Notes: generated from the letters alone by a model not told the origin. DNA of 64,000 bases from Rallus limicola (GCA_022605955.1 JAKCOZ010000643.1:39456-103455); one strand, 5' to 3'. Shown: positions 1 through 13,662, numbered from the stretch's first letter. A program made the numbers and translations.

Positions 1-1261
1 TTCTCGGCCCTAGCAGACTGCAGTTCAAAACATGCTAAACGTCCAGCAATAACTCCCAAAGTAAAGAAGCTAGGCCTGAAAGGCATAGCTTGTCTGAAAC
101 CTCCTAACAGGACACACGAGCAGACCCTGTCACTTTGGCTCTCAGCCTTTTCCTTTGCCTGGAAAGAGGGAACATGCCTGGAACCTCCTACGGTGCTTTT
201 CTCGGCCCTAGCAGACTGCAGTTCAAAACATGCTAAACGTCCAGCAATAACTCCCAAAGTAAAGAAGCGAGGCCTGAAAGGCATAGCTTGTCTGAAACCT
301 CCTAACAGGACACACGAGCAGACCCTGTCACTTTGGCTCTCAGCCTTTTCCTTTGCCTGGAAAGAGGGAACATGCCTGGAACCTCCTACAGTGCTTTTCT
401 CGGCCCTAGCAGACTGCAGTTCAAAACATGCTAAACGTCCAGCAATAACTCCCAAAGTAAAGAAGCGAGGCCTGAAAGGCATAGCTTGTCTGAAACCTCC
501 TAACAGGACACACGAGCAGACCCTGTCACTTTGGCTCTCAGCCTTTTCCTTTGCCTGGAAAGAGGGAACATGCCTGGAACCTCCTACAGTGCTTTTCTCG
601 GCCCTAGCAGACTGCAGTTCAAAACATGCTAAACGTCCAGCAATAACTCCCAAAGTAAAGAAGCGAGGCCTGAAAGGCATAGCTTGTCTGAAACCTCCTA
701 ACAGGACACACGAGCAGACCCTGTCACTTTGGCTCTCAGCCTTTTCCTTTGCCTGGAAAGAGGGAACATGCCTGGAACCTCCTACGGTGCTTTTCTCGGC
801 CCTAGCAGACTGCAGTTCAAAACATGCTAAACGTCCAGCAATAACTCCCAAAGTAAAGAAGCGAGGCCTGAAAGGCATAGATTGTCTGAAACCTCCTAAC
901 AGGACACACCAGCAGACCCTGTCACTTTGGCTCTCAGCCTTTTCCTTTGCCTGGAAAGAGGGAATATGCCTGGAACCTCCTACGGTGCTTTTCTCGGCCC
1001 TAGCAGACTGCAGTTCAAAACATGCTAAACGTCCAGCAATAACTCCCAAAGTAAAGAAGCGAGGCCTGAAAGGCATAGCTTGTCTGAAACCTCCTAACAG
1101 GACACACGAGCAGACCGTGTCACTTTGGCTCTCAGCCTTTTCCTTTGCCTGGAAAGAGGGAACATGCCTGGAACCTCCTACGGTGCTTTTCTCGGCCCTA
1201 GCAGACTGCAGTTCAAAACATGCTAAACGTCCAGCAATAACTCCCAAAGTAAAGAAGCGAG

Positions 1262-1294
1262 GCCTGAAAGGCATAGCTTGTCTGAAACCTCCTA
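1262..1294 (+). repeat. Intramonomer direct repeat, left arm
   Basis: Monomer positions 74-106 align to 157-190 of the same monomer, about 84 bases downstream. The alignment has one single-base gap and 25 matches in 33 aligned columns; both arms start GCCTG and end AACCTCCTA. It is shown here on the consensus copy but exists in every monomer. It looks like the remains of an older, shorter repeat unit from which the 198-bp monomer grew. Confidence 0.7.
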
Positions 1295-1333
1295 ACAGGA
1301 CACACGAGCAGACCCTGTCACTTTGGCTCTCAG

Positions 1334-1357
1334 CCTTTTCCTTTGCCTGGAAAGAGG
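1334..1357. other. Imperfect dyad in each monomer
   Basis: At monomer positions 146-169, CCTTTTCC and GGAAAGAGG are near-complementary around the 7-base spacer TTTGCCT, with one bulged base. The same element recurs in nearly every copy. Short dyads able to form hairpins or cruciforms have been noted in centromeric satellites that lack CENP-B boxes. Whether this one folds is not shown by sequence alone, and a symmetry this short could be chance. Confidence 0.45.
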
Positions 1358-1378
1358 GAACATGCCTGGAACCTCCTA
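1345..1378 (+). repeat. Intramonomer direct repeat, right arm
   Basis: Partner of the left arm at 1262-1294, at monomer positions 157-190. It also contains the exact 8-mer GCCTGGAA twice, 19 bases apart. The rearranged monomer at 31483-31678 has its 8-base insertion inside this short-repeat segment, so the segment may be prone to slippage. Confidence 0.7.
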
Positions 1379-3960
1379 CGGTGCTTTTCTCGGCCCTAGC
1401 AGACTGCAGTTCAAAACATGCTAAACGTCCAGCAATAACTCCCAAAGTAAAGAAGCGAGGCCTGAAAGGCATAGCTTGTCTGAAACCTCCTAACAGGACA
1501 CACGAGCAGACCCTGTCACTTTGGCTCTCAGCCTTTTCCTTTGCCTGGAAAGAGGGAACATGCCTGGAACCTCCTACGGTGCTTTTCTCGGCCCTAGCAG
1601 ACTGCAGTTCAAAACATGCTAAACGTCCAGCAATAACTCCCAAAGTAAAGAAGCGAGGCCTGAAAGGCATAGCTTGTCTGAAACCTCCTAACAGGACACA
1701 CGAGCAGACCCTGTCACTTTGGCTCTCAGCCTTTTCCTTTGCCTGGAAAGAGGGAACATGCCTGGAACCTCCTACGGTGCTTTTCTCGGCCCTAGCAGAC
1801 TGCAGTTCAAAACATGCTAAACGTCCAGCAATAACTCCCAAAGTAAAGAAGCTAGGCCTGAAAGGCATAGCTTGTCTGAAACCTCCTAACAGGACACACG
1901 AGCAGACCCTGTCACTTTGGCTCTCAGCCTTTTCCTTTGCCTGGAAAGAGGGAACATGCCTGGAACCTCCTACGGTGCTTTTCTCGGCCCTAGCAGACTG
2001 CAGTTCAAAACATGCTAAACGTCCAGCAATAACTCCCAAAGTAAAGAAGCGAGGCCTGAAAGGCCTAGCTTGTCTGAAACCTCCTAACAGGACACACGAG
2101 CAGACCCTGTCACTTTGGCTCTCAGCCTTTTCCTTTGCCTGGAAAGAGGGAACATGCCTGGAACCTCCTACGGTGCTTTTCTCGGCCCTAGCAGACTGCA
2201 GTTCAAAACATGCTAAACGTCCAGCAATAACTCCCAAAGTAAAGAAGCGAGGCCTGAAAGGCATAGCTTGTCTGAAACCTCCTAACAGGACACACCAGCA
2301 GCCCCTGTCACTTTGGCTCTCAGCCTTTTCCTTTGCCTGGAAAGAGGGAACATGCCTGGAACCTCCTACGGTGCTTTTCTCGGCCCTAGCAGACTGCAGT
2401 TCAAAACATGCTAAACGTCCAGCAATAACTCCCAAAGTAAAGAAGCTAGGCCTGAAAGGCATAGCTTGTCTGAAACCTCCTAACAGGACACACGAGCAGA
2501 CCCTGTCACTTTGGCTCTCAGCCTTTTCCTTTGCCTGGAAAGAGGGAACATGCCTGGAACCTCCTACGGTGCTTTTCTCGGCCCTAGCAGACTGCAGTTC
2601 AAAACATGCTAAATGTCCAGCAATAACTCCCAAAGTAAAGAAGCGAGGCCTGAAAGGCATAGCTTGTCTGAAACCTCCTAACAGGACACCAGAGCAGACC
2701 CTGTCACTTTGGCTCTCAGCCTTTTCCTTTGCCTGGAAAGAGGGAACATGCCTGGAACCTCCTACGGTGCTTTTCTCGGCCCTAGCAGACTGCAGTTCAA
2801 AACATGCTAAACGTCCAGCAATAACTCCCAAAGTAAAGAAGCGAGGCCTGAAAGGCATAGCTTGTCTGAAACCTCCTAACAGGACACACGAGCAGACCCT
2901 GTCACTTTGGCTCTCAGCCTTTTCCTTTGCCTGGAAAGAGGGAACATGCCTGGAACCTCCTACGGTGCTTTTCTCGGCCCTAGCAGACTGCAGTTCAAAA
3001 CATGCTAAACGTCCAGCAATAACTCCCAAAGTAAAGAAGCGAGGCCTGAAAGGCATAGCTTGTCTGAAACCTCCTAACAGGACACACGAGCAGACCCTGT
3101 CACTTTGGCTCTCAGCCTTTTCCTTTGCCTGGAAAGAGGGAACATGCCTGGAACCTCCTACGGTGCTTTTCTCGGCCCTAGCAGACTGCAGTTCAAAACA
3201 TGCTAAACGTCCAGCAATAACTCCCAAAGTAAAGAAGCGAGGCCTGAATGGCATAGCTTGTCTGAAACCTCCTAACAGGACACACGAGCAGACCCTGTCA
3301 CTTTGGCTCTCAGCCTTTTCCTTTGCCTGGAAAGAGGGAACATGCCTGGAACCTCCTACGGTGCTTTTCTCGGCCCTAGCAGACTGCAGTTCAAAACATG
3401 CTAAACGTCCAGCAATAACTCCCAAAGTAAAGAAGCGAGGCCTGAAAGGCCTAGCTTGTCTGAAACCTCCTAACAGGACACACCAGCAGACCCTGTCACT
3501 TTGGCTCTCAGCCTTTTCCTTTGCCTGGAAAGAGGGAACATGCCTGGAACCTCCTACGGTGCTTTTCTCGGCCCTAGCAGACTGCAGTTCAAAACATGCT
3601 AAACGTCCAGCAATAACTCCCAAAGTAAAGAAGCTAGGCCTGAAAGGCATAGCTTGTCTGAAACCTCCTAACAGGACACACGAGCAGCCCCTGTCACTTT
3701 GGCTCTCAGCCTTTTCCTTTGCCTGGAAAGAGGGAACATGCCTGGAACCTCCTACGGTGCTTTTCTCGGCCCTAGCAGACTGCAGTTCAAAACATGCTAA
3801 ACGTCCAGCAATAACTCCCAAAGTAAAGAAGCGAGGCCTGAAAGGCATAGCTTGTCTGAAACCTCCTAACAGGACACACGAGCAGACCCTGTCACTTTGG
3901 CTCTCAGCCTTTTCCTTTGCCTGGAAAGAGGGAACATGCCTGGAACCTCCTACGGTGCTT

Positions 3961-5148
3961 TTCTCGGCCCTAGCAGACTGCAGTTCAAAACATGCTAAAC
4001 ATCCAGCAATAACTCCCAAAGTAAAGAAGCGAGGCCTGAAAGGCATAGCTTGTCTGAAACCTCCTAACAGGACACACGAGCAGACCCTGTCACTTTGGCT
4101 CTCAGCCTTTTCCTTTGCCTGGAAAGAGGGAACATGCCTGGAACCTCCTACGGTGCTTTTCTCGGCCCTAGCAGACTGCAGATCAAAACATGCTAAACGT
4201 CCAGCAATAACTCCCAAAGTAAAGAAGCTAGGCCTGAAAGGCATAGCTTGTCTGAAACCTCCTAACAGGACACACGAGCAGACCCTGTCACTTTGGCTCT
4301 CAGCCTTTTCCTTTGCCTGGAAAGAGGGAACATGCCTGGAACCTCCTACGGTGCTTTTCTCGGCCCTAGCAGACTGCAGTTCAAAACATGCTAAACGTCC
4401 AGCAATAACTCCCAAAGTAAAGAAGCTAGGCCTGAAAGGCATAGCTTGTCTGAAACCTCCTAACAGGACACACGAGCAGACCCTGTCACTTTGGCTCTCA
4501 GCCTTTTCCTTTGCCTGGAAAGAGGGAACATGCCTGGAACCTCCTACGGTGCTTTTCTCGGCCCTAGCAGACTGCAGTTCAAAACATGCTAAACATCCAG
4601 CAATAACTCCCAAAGTAAAGAAGCGAGGCCTGAAAGGCATAGCTTGTCTGAAACCTCCTAACAGGACACACGAGCAGACCCTGTCACTTTGGCTCTCAGC
4701 CTTTTCCTTTGCCTGGAAAGAGGGAACATGCCTGGAACCTCCTACGGTGCTTTTCTCGGCCCTAGCAGACTGCAGATCAAAACATGCTAAACGTCCAGCA
4801 ATAACTCCCAAAGTAAAGAAGCTAGGCCTGAAAGGCATAGCTTGTCTGAAACCTCCTAACAGGACACACGAGCAGCCCCTGTCACTTTGGCTCTCAGCCT
4901 TTTCCTTTGCCTGGAAAGAGGGAACATGCCTGGAACCTCCTACGGTGCTTTTCTCGGCCCTAGCAGACTGCAGTTCAAAACATGCTAAACGTCCAGCAAT
5001 AACTCCCAAAGTAAAGAAGCTAGGCCTGAAAGGCATAGCTTGTCTGAAACCTCCTAACAGGACACACGAGCAGACCCTGTCACTTTGGCTCTCAGCCTTT
5101 TCCTTTGCCTGGAAAGAGGGAACATGCCTGGAACCTCCTACGGTGCTT
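3961..5148 (+). repeat. Three-monomer (594-bp) tandem duplication
   Basis: Copies are 3961-4554 and 4555-5148. Each reads: monomer with 41A (AAACATCC), then monomer with 24A plus GCTAGG, then plain GCTAGG monomer. The second copy differs by 124C (CAGCCC) in its middle monomer. The shared order of rare variants shows duplication of a trimer block. Confidence 0.85.
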
Positions 5149-7524
5149 TTCTCGGCCCTAGCAGACTGCAGTTCAAAACATGCTAAACGTCCAGCAATAA
5201 CTCCCAAAGTAAAGAAGCGAGGCCTGAAAGGCATAGCTTGTCTGAAACCTCCTAACAGGACACACGAGCAGACCCTGTCACTTTGGCTCTCAGCCTTTTC
5301 CTTTGCCTGGAAAGAGGGAACATGCCTGGAACCTCCTACAGTGCTTTTCTCGGCCCTAGCAGACTGCAGTTCAAAACATGCTAAACGTCCAGCAATAACT
5401 CCCAAAGTAAAGAAGCGAGGCCTGAAAGGCATAGCTTGTCTGAAACCTCCTAACAGGACACACGAGCAGACCCTGTCACTTTGGCTCTCAGCCTTTTCCT
5501 TTGCCTGGAAAGAGGGAACATGCCTGGAACGTCCTACAGTGCTTTTCTCGGCCCTAGCAGACTGCAGTTCAAAACATGCTAAACGTCCAGCAATAACTCC
5601 CAAAGTAAAGAAGCGAGGCCTGAAAGGCATAGCTTGTCTGAAACCTCCTAACAGGACACACGAGCAGACCCTGTCACTTTGGCTCTCAGCCTTTTCCTTT
5701 GCCTGGAAAGAGGGAACATGCCTGGAACCTCCTACGGTGCTTTTCTCGGCCCTAGCAGACTGCAGTTCAAAACATGCTAAACGTCCAGCAATAACTCCCA
5801 AAGTAAAGAAGCGAGGCCTGAAAGGCATAGCTTGTCTGAAACCTCCTAACAGGACACACCAGCAGACCCTGTCACTTTGGCTCTCAGCCTTTTCCTTTGC
5901 CTGGAAAGAGGGAATATGCCTGGAACCTCCTACGGTGCTTTTCTCGGCCCTAGCAGACTGCAGTTCAAAACATGCTAAACGTCCAGCAATAACTCCCAAA
6001 GTAAAGAAGCGAGGCCTGAAAGGCATAGCTTGTCTGAAACCTCCTAACAGGACACACGAGCAGACCGTGTCACTTTGGCTCTCAGCCTTTTCCTTTGCCT
6101 GGAAAGAGGGAACATGCCTGGAACCTCCTACGGTGCTTTTCTCGGCCCTAGCAGACTGCAGTTCAAAACATGCTAAACGTCCAGCAATAACTCCCAAAGT
6201 AAAGAAGCGAGGCCTGAAAGGCATAGCTTGTCTGAAACCTCCTAACAGGACACACGAGCAGACCCTGTCACTTTGGCTCTCAGCCTTTTCCTTTGCCTGG
6301 AAAGAGGGAACATGCCTGGAACCTCCTACGGTGCTTTTCTCGGCCCTAGCAGACTGCAGTTCAAAACATGCTAAACGTCCAGCAATAACTCCCAAAGTAA
6401 AGAAGCTAGGCCTGAAAGGCATAGCTTGTCTGAAACCTCCTAACAGGACACACGAGCAGACCCTGTCACTTTGGCTCTCAGCCTTTTCCTTTGCCTGGAA
6501 AGAGGGAACATGCCTGGAACCTCCTACGGTGCTTTTCTCGGCCCTAGCAGACTGCAGTTCAAAACATGCTAAACGTCCAGCAATAACTCCCAAAGTAAAG
6601 AAGCGAGGCCTGAAAGGCATAGCTTGTCTGAAACCTCCTAACAGGACACACGAGCAGACCCTGTCACTTTGGCTCTCAGCCTTTTCCTTTGCCTGGAAAG
6701 AGGGAACATGCCTGGAACCTCCTACAGTGCTTTTCTCGGCCCTAGCAGACTGCAGTTCAAAACATGCTAAACGTCCAGCAATAACTCCCAAAGTAAAGAA
6801 GCGAGGCCTGAAAGGCATAGCTTGTCTGAAACCTCCTAACAGGACACACGAGCAGACCCTGTCACTTTGGCTCTCAGCCTTTTCCTTTGCCTGGAAAGAG
6901 GGAACATGCCTGGAACCTCCTACAGTGCTTTTCTCGGCCCTAGCAGACTGCAGTTCAAAACATGCTAAACGTCCAGCAATAACTCCCAAAGTAAAGAAGC
7001 GAGGCCTGAAAGGCATAGCTTGTCTGAAACCTCCTAACAGGACACACGAGCAGACCCTGTCACTTTGGCTCTCAGCCTTTTCCTTTGCCTGGAAAGAGGG
7101 AACATGCCTGGAACCTCCTACGGTGCTTTTCTCGGCCCTAGCAGACTGCAGTTCAAAACATGCTAAACGTCCAGCAATAACTCCCAAAGTAAAGAAGCGA
7201 GGCCTGAAAGGCATAGCTTGTCTGAAACCTCCTAACAGGACACACCAGCAGACCCTGTCACTTTGGCTCTCAGCCTTTTCCTTTGCCTGGAAAGAGGGAA
7301 TATGCCTGGAACCTCCTACGGTGCTTTTCTCGGCCCTAGCAGACTGCAGTTCAAAACATGCTAAACGTCCAGCAATAACTCCCAAAGTAAAGAAGCGAGG
7401 CCTGAAAGGCATAGCTTGTCTGAAACCTCCTAACAGGACACACGAGCAGACCGTGTCACTTTGGCTCTCAGCCTTTTCCTTTGCCTGGAAAGAGGGAACA
7501 TGCCTGGAACCTCCTACGGTGCTT
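5149..7524 (+). repeat. Seven-monomer (1386-bp) duplication
   Basis: The five-monomer series at 5149-6138 recurs at 6535-7524. Both read: two monomers ending CCTACA, a plain monomer, one with 118C plus 173T, then one with 127G. All have GCGAGG. The first copy also carries a private C-to-G change (GAACGTCCT) in its second monomer near 5530. A related series starts at 199, 25 monomers before 5149, and another at 9901. Confidence 0.85.
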
Positions 7525-10494
7525 TTCTCGGCCCTAGCAGACTGCAGTTCAAAACATGCTAAACGTCCAGCAATAACTCCCAAAGTAAAGAAGCGAGGCC
7601 TGAAAGGCATAGCTTGTCTGAAACCTCCTAACAGGACACACGAGCAGACCCTGTCACTTTGGCTCTCAGCCTTTTCCTTTGCCTGGAAAGAGGGAACATG
7701 CCTGGAACCTCCTACGGTGCTTTTCTCGGCCCTAGCAGACTGCAGTTCAAAACATGCTAAACGTCCAGCAATAACTCCCAAAGTAAAGAAGCGAGGCCTG
7801 AAAGGCATAGCTTGTCTGAAACCTCCTAACAGGACACACGAGCAGACCCTGTCACTTTGGCTCTCAGCCTTTTCCTTTGCCTGGAAAGAGGGAACATGCC
7901 TGGAACCTCCTACGGTGCTTTTCTCGGCCCTAGCAGACTGCAGTTCAAAACATGCTAAACGTCCAGCAATAACTCCCAAAGTAAAGAAGCTAGGCCTGAA
8001 AGGCATAGCTTGTCTGAAACCTCCTAACAGGACACACGAGCAGACCCTGTCACTTTGGCTCTCAGCCTTTTCCTTTGCCTGGAAAGAGGGAACATGCCTG
8101 GAACCTCCTACGGTGCTTTTCTCGGCCCTAGCAGACTGCAGTTCAAAACATGCTAAACGTCCAGCAATAACTCCCAAAGTAAAGAAGCTAGGCCTGAAAG
8201 GCATAGCTTGTCTGAAACCTCCTAACAGGACACACGAGCAGACCCTGTCACTTTGGCTCTCAGCCTTTTCCTTTGCCTGGAAAGAGGGAACATGCCTGGA
8301 ACCTCCTACGGTGCTTTTCTCGGCCCTAGCAGACTGCAGTTCAAAACATGCTAAACGTCCAGCAATAACTCCCAAAGTAAAGAAGCTAGGCCTGAAAGGC
8401 ATAGCTTGTCTGAAACCTCCTAACAGGACACACGAGCAGACCCTGTCACTTTGGCTCTCAGCCTTTTCCTTTGCCTGGAAAGAGGGAACATGCCTGGAAC
8501 CTCCTACGGTGCTTTTCTCGGCCCTAGCAGACTGCAGTTCAAAACATGCTAAACGTCCAGCAATAACTCCCAAAGTAAAGAAGCGAGGCCTGAAAGGCAT
8601 AGCTTGTCTGAAACCTCCTAACAGGACACACGAGCAGACCCTGTCACTTTGGTTCTCAGCCTTTTCCTTTGCCTGGAAAGAGGGAACATGCCTGGAACCT
8701 CCTACGGTGCTTTTCTCGGCCCTAGCAGACTGCAGTTCAAAACATGCTAAACGTCCAGCAATAACTCCCAAAGTAAAGAAGCGAGGCCTGAAAGGCCTAG
8801 CTTGTCTGAAACCTCCTAACAGGACACACGAGCAGACCCTGTCACTTTGGCTCTCAGCCTTTTCCTTTGCCTGGAAAGAGGGAACATGCCTGGAACCTCC
8901 TACGGTGCTTTTCTCGGCCCTAGCAGACTGCAGTTCAAAACATGCTAAACGTCCAGCAATAACTCCCAAAGTAAAGAAGCTAGGCCTGAAAGGCATAGCT
9001 TGTCTGAAACCTCCTAACAGGACACACGAGCAGCCCCTGTCACTTTGGCTCTCAGCCTTTTCCTTTGCCTGGAAAGAGGGAACATGCCTGGAACCTCCTA
9101 CGGTGCTTTTCTCGGCCCTAGCAGACTGCAGTTCAAAACATGCTAAACGTCCAGCAATAACTCCCAAAGTAAAGAAGCGAGGCCTGAAAGGCATAGCTTG
9201 TCTGAAACCTCCTAACAGGACACACGAGCAGACCCTGTCACTTTGGCTCTCAGCCTTTTCCTTTGCCTGGAAAGAGGGAACATGCCTGGAACCTCCTACG
9301 GTGCTTTTCTCGGCCCTAGCAGACTGCAGTTCAAAACATGCTAAACATCCAGCAATAACTCCCAAAGTAAAGAAGCGAGGCCTGAAAGGCATAGCTTGTC
9401 TGAAACCTCCTAACAGGACACACGAGCAGACCCTGTCACTTTGGCTCTCAGCCTTTTCCTTTGCCTGGAAAGAGGGAACATGCCTGGAACCTCCTACGGT
9501 GCTTTTCTCGGCCCTAGCAGACTGCAGATCAAAACATGCTAAACGTCCAGCAATAACTCCCAAAGTAAAGAAGCTAGGCCTGAAAGGCATAGCTTGTCTG
9601 AAACCTCCTAACAGGACACACGAGCAGACCCCGTCACTTTGGCTCTCAGCCTTTTCCTTTGCCTGGAAAGAGGGAACATGCCTGGAACCTCCTACGGTGC
9701 TTTTCTCGGCCCTAGCAGACTGCAGTTCAAAACATGCTAAACGTCCAGCAATAACTCCCAAAGTAAAGAAGCGAGGCCTGAAAGGCATAGCTTGTCTGAA
9801 ACCTCCTAACAGGACACACGAGCAGACCCTGTCACTTTGGCTCTCAGCCTTTTCCTTTGCCTGGAAAGAGGGAACATGCCTGGAACCTCCTACGGTGCTT
9901 TTCTCGGCCCTAGCAGACTGCAGTTCAAAACATGCTAAACGTCCAGCAATAACTCCCAAAGTAAAGAAGCGAGGCCTGAAAGGCATAGCTTGTCTGAAAC
10001 CTCCTAACAGGACACACGAGCAGACCCTGTCACTTTGGCTCTCAGCCTTTTCCTTTGCCTGGAAAGAGGGAACATGCCTGGAACCTCCTACAGTGCTTTT
10101 CTCGGCCCTAGCAGACTGCAGTTCAAAACATGCTAAACGTCCAGCAATAACTGCCAAAGTAAAGAAGCGAGGCCTGAAAGGCATAGCTTGTCTGAAACCT
10201 CCTAACAGGACACACGAGCAGACCCTGTCACTTTGGCTCTCAGCCTTTTCCTTTGCCTGGAAAGAGGGAACATGCCTGGAACCTCCTACAGTGCTTTTCT
10301 CGGCCCTAGCAGACTGCAGTTCAAAACATGCTAAACGTCCAGCAATAACTCCCAAAGTAAAGAAGCGAGGCCTGAAAGGCATAGCTTGTCTGAAACCTCC
10401 TAACAGGACACACGAGCAGACCCTGTCACTTTGGCTCTCAGCCTTTTCCTTTGCCTGGAAAGAGGGAACATGCCTGGAACCTCCTACGGTGCTT

Positions 10495-13266
10495 TTCTCG
10501 GCCCTAGCAGACTGCAGTTCAAAACATGCTAAACGTCCAGCAATAACTCCCAAAGTAAAGAAGCGAGGCCTGAAAGGCATAGCTTGTCTGAAACCTCCTA
10601 ACAGGACACACCAGCAGACCCTGTCACTTTGGCTCTCAGCCTTTTCCTTTGCCTGGAAAGAGGGAATATGCCTGGAACCTCCTACGGTGCTTTTCTCGGC
10701 CCTAGCAGACTGCAGTTCAAAACATGCTAAACGTCCAGCAATAACTCCCAAAGTAAAGAAGCGAGGCCTGAAAGGCATAGCTTGTCTGGAACCTCCTAAC
10801 AGGACACACGAGCAGACCGTGTCACTTTGGCTCTCAGCCTTTTCCTTTGCCTGGAAAGAGGGAACATGCCTGGAACCTCCTACGGTGCTTTTCTCGGCCC
10901 TAGCAGACTGCAGTTCAAAACATGCTAAACGTCCAGCAATAACTCCCAAAGTAAAGAAGCGAGGCCTGAAAGGCATAGCTTGTCTGAAACCTCCTAACAG
11001 GACACACGAGCAGACCCTGTCACTTTGGCTCTCAGCCTTTTCCTTTGCCTGGAAAGAGGGAACATGCCTGGAACCTCCTACGGTGCTTTTCTCGGCCCTA
11101 GCAGACTGCAGTTCAAAACATGCTAAACGTCCAGCAATAACTCCCAAAGTAAAGAAGCGAGGCCTGAAAGGCATAGCTTGTCTGAAACCTCCTAACAGGA
11201 CACACGAGCAGACCCTGTCACTTTGGCTCTCAGCCTTTTCCTTTGCCTGGAAAGAGGGAACATGCCTGGAACCTCCTACGGTGCTTTTCTCGGCCCTAGC
11301 AGACTGCAGTTCAAAACATGCTAAACGTCCAGCAATAACTCCCAAAGTAAAGAAGCTAGGCCTGAAAGGCATAGCTTGTCTGAAACCTCCTAACAGGACA
11401 CACGAGCAGACCCTGTCACTTTGGCTCTCAGCCTTTTCCTTTGCCTGGAAAGAGGGAACATGCCTGGAACCTCCTACGGTGCTTTTCTCGGCCCTAGCAG
11501 ACTGCAGTTCAAAACATGCTAAACGTCCAGCAATAACTCCCAAAGTAAAGAAGCTAGGCCTGAAAGGCATAGCTTGTCTGAAACCTCCTAACAGGACACA
11601 TGAGCAGTCCCTGTCACTTTGGCTCTCAGCCTTTTCCTTTGCCTGGAAAGAGGGAACATGCCTGGAACCTCCTACGGTGCTTTTCTCGGCCCTAGCAGAC
11701 TGCAGTTCAAAACATGCTAAACGTCCAGCAATAACTCCCAAAGTAAAGAAGCGAGGCCTGAAAGGCATAGCTTGTCTGAAACCTCCTAACAGGACACACG
11801 AGCAGACCCTGTCACTTTGGCTCTCAGCCTTTTCCTTTGCCTGGAAAGAGGGAACATGCCTGGAACCTCCTACGGTGCTTTTGTCGGCCCTAGCAGACTG
11901 CAGTTCAAAACATGCTAAACATCCAGCAATAACTCCCAAAGTAAAGAAGCGAGGCCTGAAAGGCATAGCTTGTCTGAAACCTCCTAACAGGACACACGAG
12001 CAGACCCTGTCACTTTGGCTCTCAGCCTTTTCCTTTGCCTGGAAAGAGGGAACATGCCTGGAACCTCCTACGGTGCTTTTCTCGGCCCTAGCAGACTGCA
12101 GATCAAAACATGCTAAACGTCCAGCAATAACTCCCAAAGTAAAGAAGCTAGGCCTGAAAGGCATAGCTTGTCTGAAACCTCCTAACAGGACACACGAGCA
12201 GACCCTGTCACTTTGGCTCTCAGCCTTTTCCTTTGCCTGGAAAGAGGGAACATGCCTGGAACCTCCTACGGTGCTTTTCTCGGCCCTAGCAGACTGCAGT
12301 TCAAAACATGCTAAACGTCCAGCAATAACTCCCAAAGTAAAGAAGCGAGGCCTGAAAGGCATAGCTTGTCTGAAACCTCCTAACAGGACACACCAGCAGA
12401 CCCTGTCACTTTGGCTCTCAGCCTTTTCCTTTGCCTGGAAAGAGGGAATATGCCTGGAACCTCCTACGGTGCTTTTCTCGGCCCTAGCAGACTGCAGTTC
12501 AAAACATGCTAAACGTCCAGCAATAACTCCCAAAGTAAAGAAGCGAGGCCTGAAAGGCATAGCTTGTCTGGAACCTCCTAACAGGACACACGAGCAGACC
12601 GTGTCACTTTGGCTCTCAGCCTTTTCCTTTGCCTGGAAAGAGGGAACATGCCTGGAACCTCCTACGGTGCTTTTCTCGGCCCTAGCAGACTGCAGTTCAA
12701 AACATGCTAAACGTCCAGCAATAACTCCCAAAGTAAAGAAGCGAGGCCTGAAAGGCATAGCTTGTCTGAAACCTCCTAACAGGACACACGAGCAGACCCT
12801 GTCACTTTGGCTCTCAGCCTTTTCCTTTGCCTGGAAAGAGGGAACATGCCTGGAACCTCCTACGGTGCTTTTCTCGGCCCTAGCAGACTGCAGTTCAAAA
12901 CATGCTAAACGTCCAGCAATAACTCCCAAAGTAAAGAAGCGAGGCCTGAAAGGCATAGCTTGTCTGAAACCTCCTAACAGGACACACGAGCAGACCCTGT
13001 CACTTTGGCTCTCAGCCTTTTCCTTTGCCTGGAAAGAGGGAACATGCCTGGAACCTCCTACGGTGCTTTTCTCGGCCCTAGCAGACTGCAGTTCAAAACA
13101 TGCTAAACGTCCAGCAATAACTCCCAAAGTAAAGAAGCTAGGCCTGAAAGGCATAGCTTGTCTGAAACCTCCTAACAGGACACACGAGCAGACCCTGTCA
13201 CTTTGGCTCTCAGCCTTTTCCTTTGCCTGGAAAGAGGGAACATGCCTGGAACCTCCTACGGTGCTT
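10495..13266 (+). repeat. Nine-monomer (1782-bp) duplication
   Basis: The block at 10495-11484 recurs at 12277-13266. It consists of the 118C+173T monomer, a monomer with both 97G (CTGGAACC instead of CTGAAACC) and 127G, two plain GCGAGG monomers and a GCTAGG monomer. The 97G change is seen only in these two copies (10693 and 12475 monomers), which makes the shared origin clear. Confidence 0.88.
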
Positions 13267-13662
13267 TTCTCGGCCCTAGCAGACTGCAGTTCAAAACATG
13301 CTAAACGTCCAGCAATAACTCCCAAAGTAAAGAAGCTAGGCCTGAAAGGCATAGCTTGTCTGAAACCTCCTAACAGGACACACGAGCAGACCCTGTCACT
13401 TTGGCTCTCAGCCTTTTCCTTTGCCTGGAAAGAGGGAACATGCCTGGAACCTCCTACGGTGCTTTTCTCGGCCCTAGCAGACTGCAGTTCAAAACATGCT
13501 AAACGTCCAGCAATAACTCCCAAAGTAAAGAAGCGAGGCCTGAAAGGCATAGCTTGTCTGAAACCTCCTAACAGGACACACGAGCAGACCCTGTCACTTT
13601 GGCTCTCAGCCTTTTCCTTTGCCTGGAAAGAGGGAACATGCCTGGAACCTCCTACGGTGCTT

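Larger units (their letters stand above)
1189..1386 (+). repeat. Representative consensus monomer (GCGAGG type)
   Basis: This copy matches the commonest form and serves as reference. Landmarks by monomer position: CpG at 5-6, 40-41, 70-71, 117-118 and 191-192; CTGCAG at 18-23; the main dimorphism at 69-74 (GCGAGG or GCTAGG); AGGCCT at 72-77; a pyrimidine-then-purine dyad at 146-169; and a 12-base purine run at 161-172. Frequent variant positions are 24 (T to A), 41 (G to A), 71 (G/T), 83 (G to A), 85 (A to C), 89 (C to A), 118 (G to C), 124 (A to C), 127 (C to G), 132 (A to G), 173 (C to T) and 192 (G to A). They act as bar-codes for tracing block duplications. No canonical 17-bp CENP-B box (core TTCG....A..CGGG) is present on either strand. 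Confidence 0.95.
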
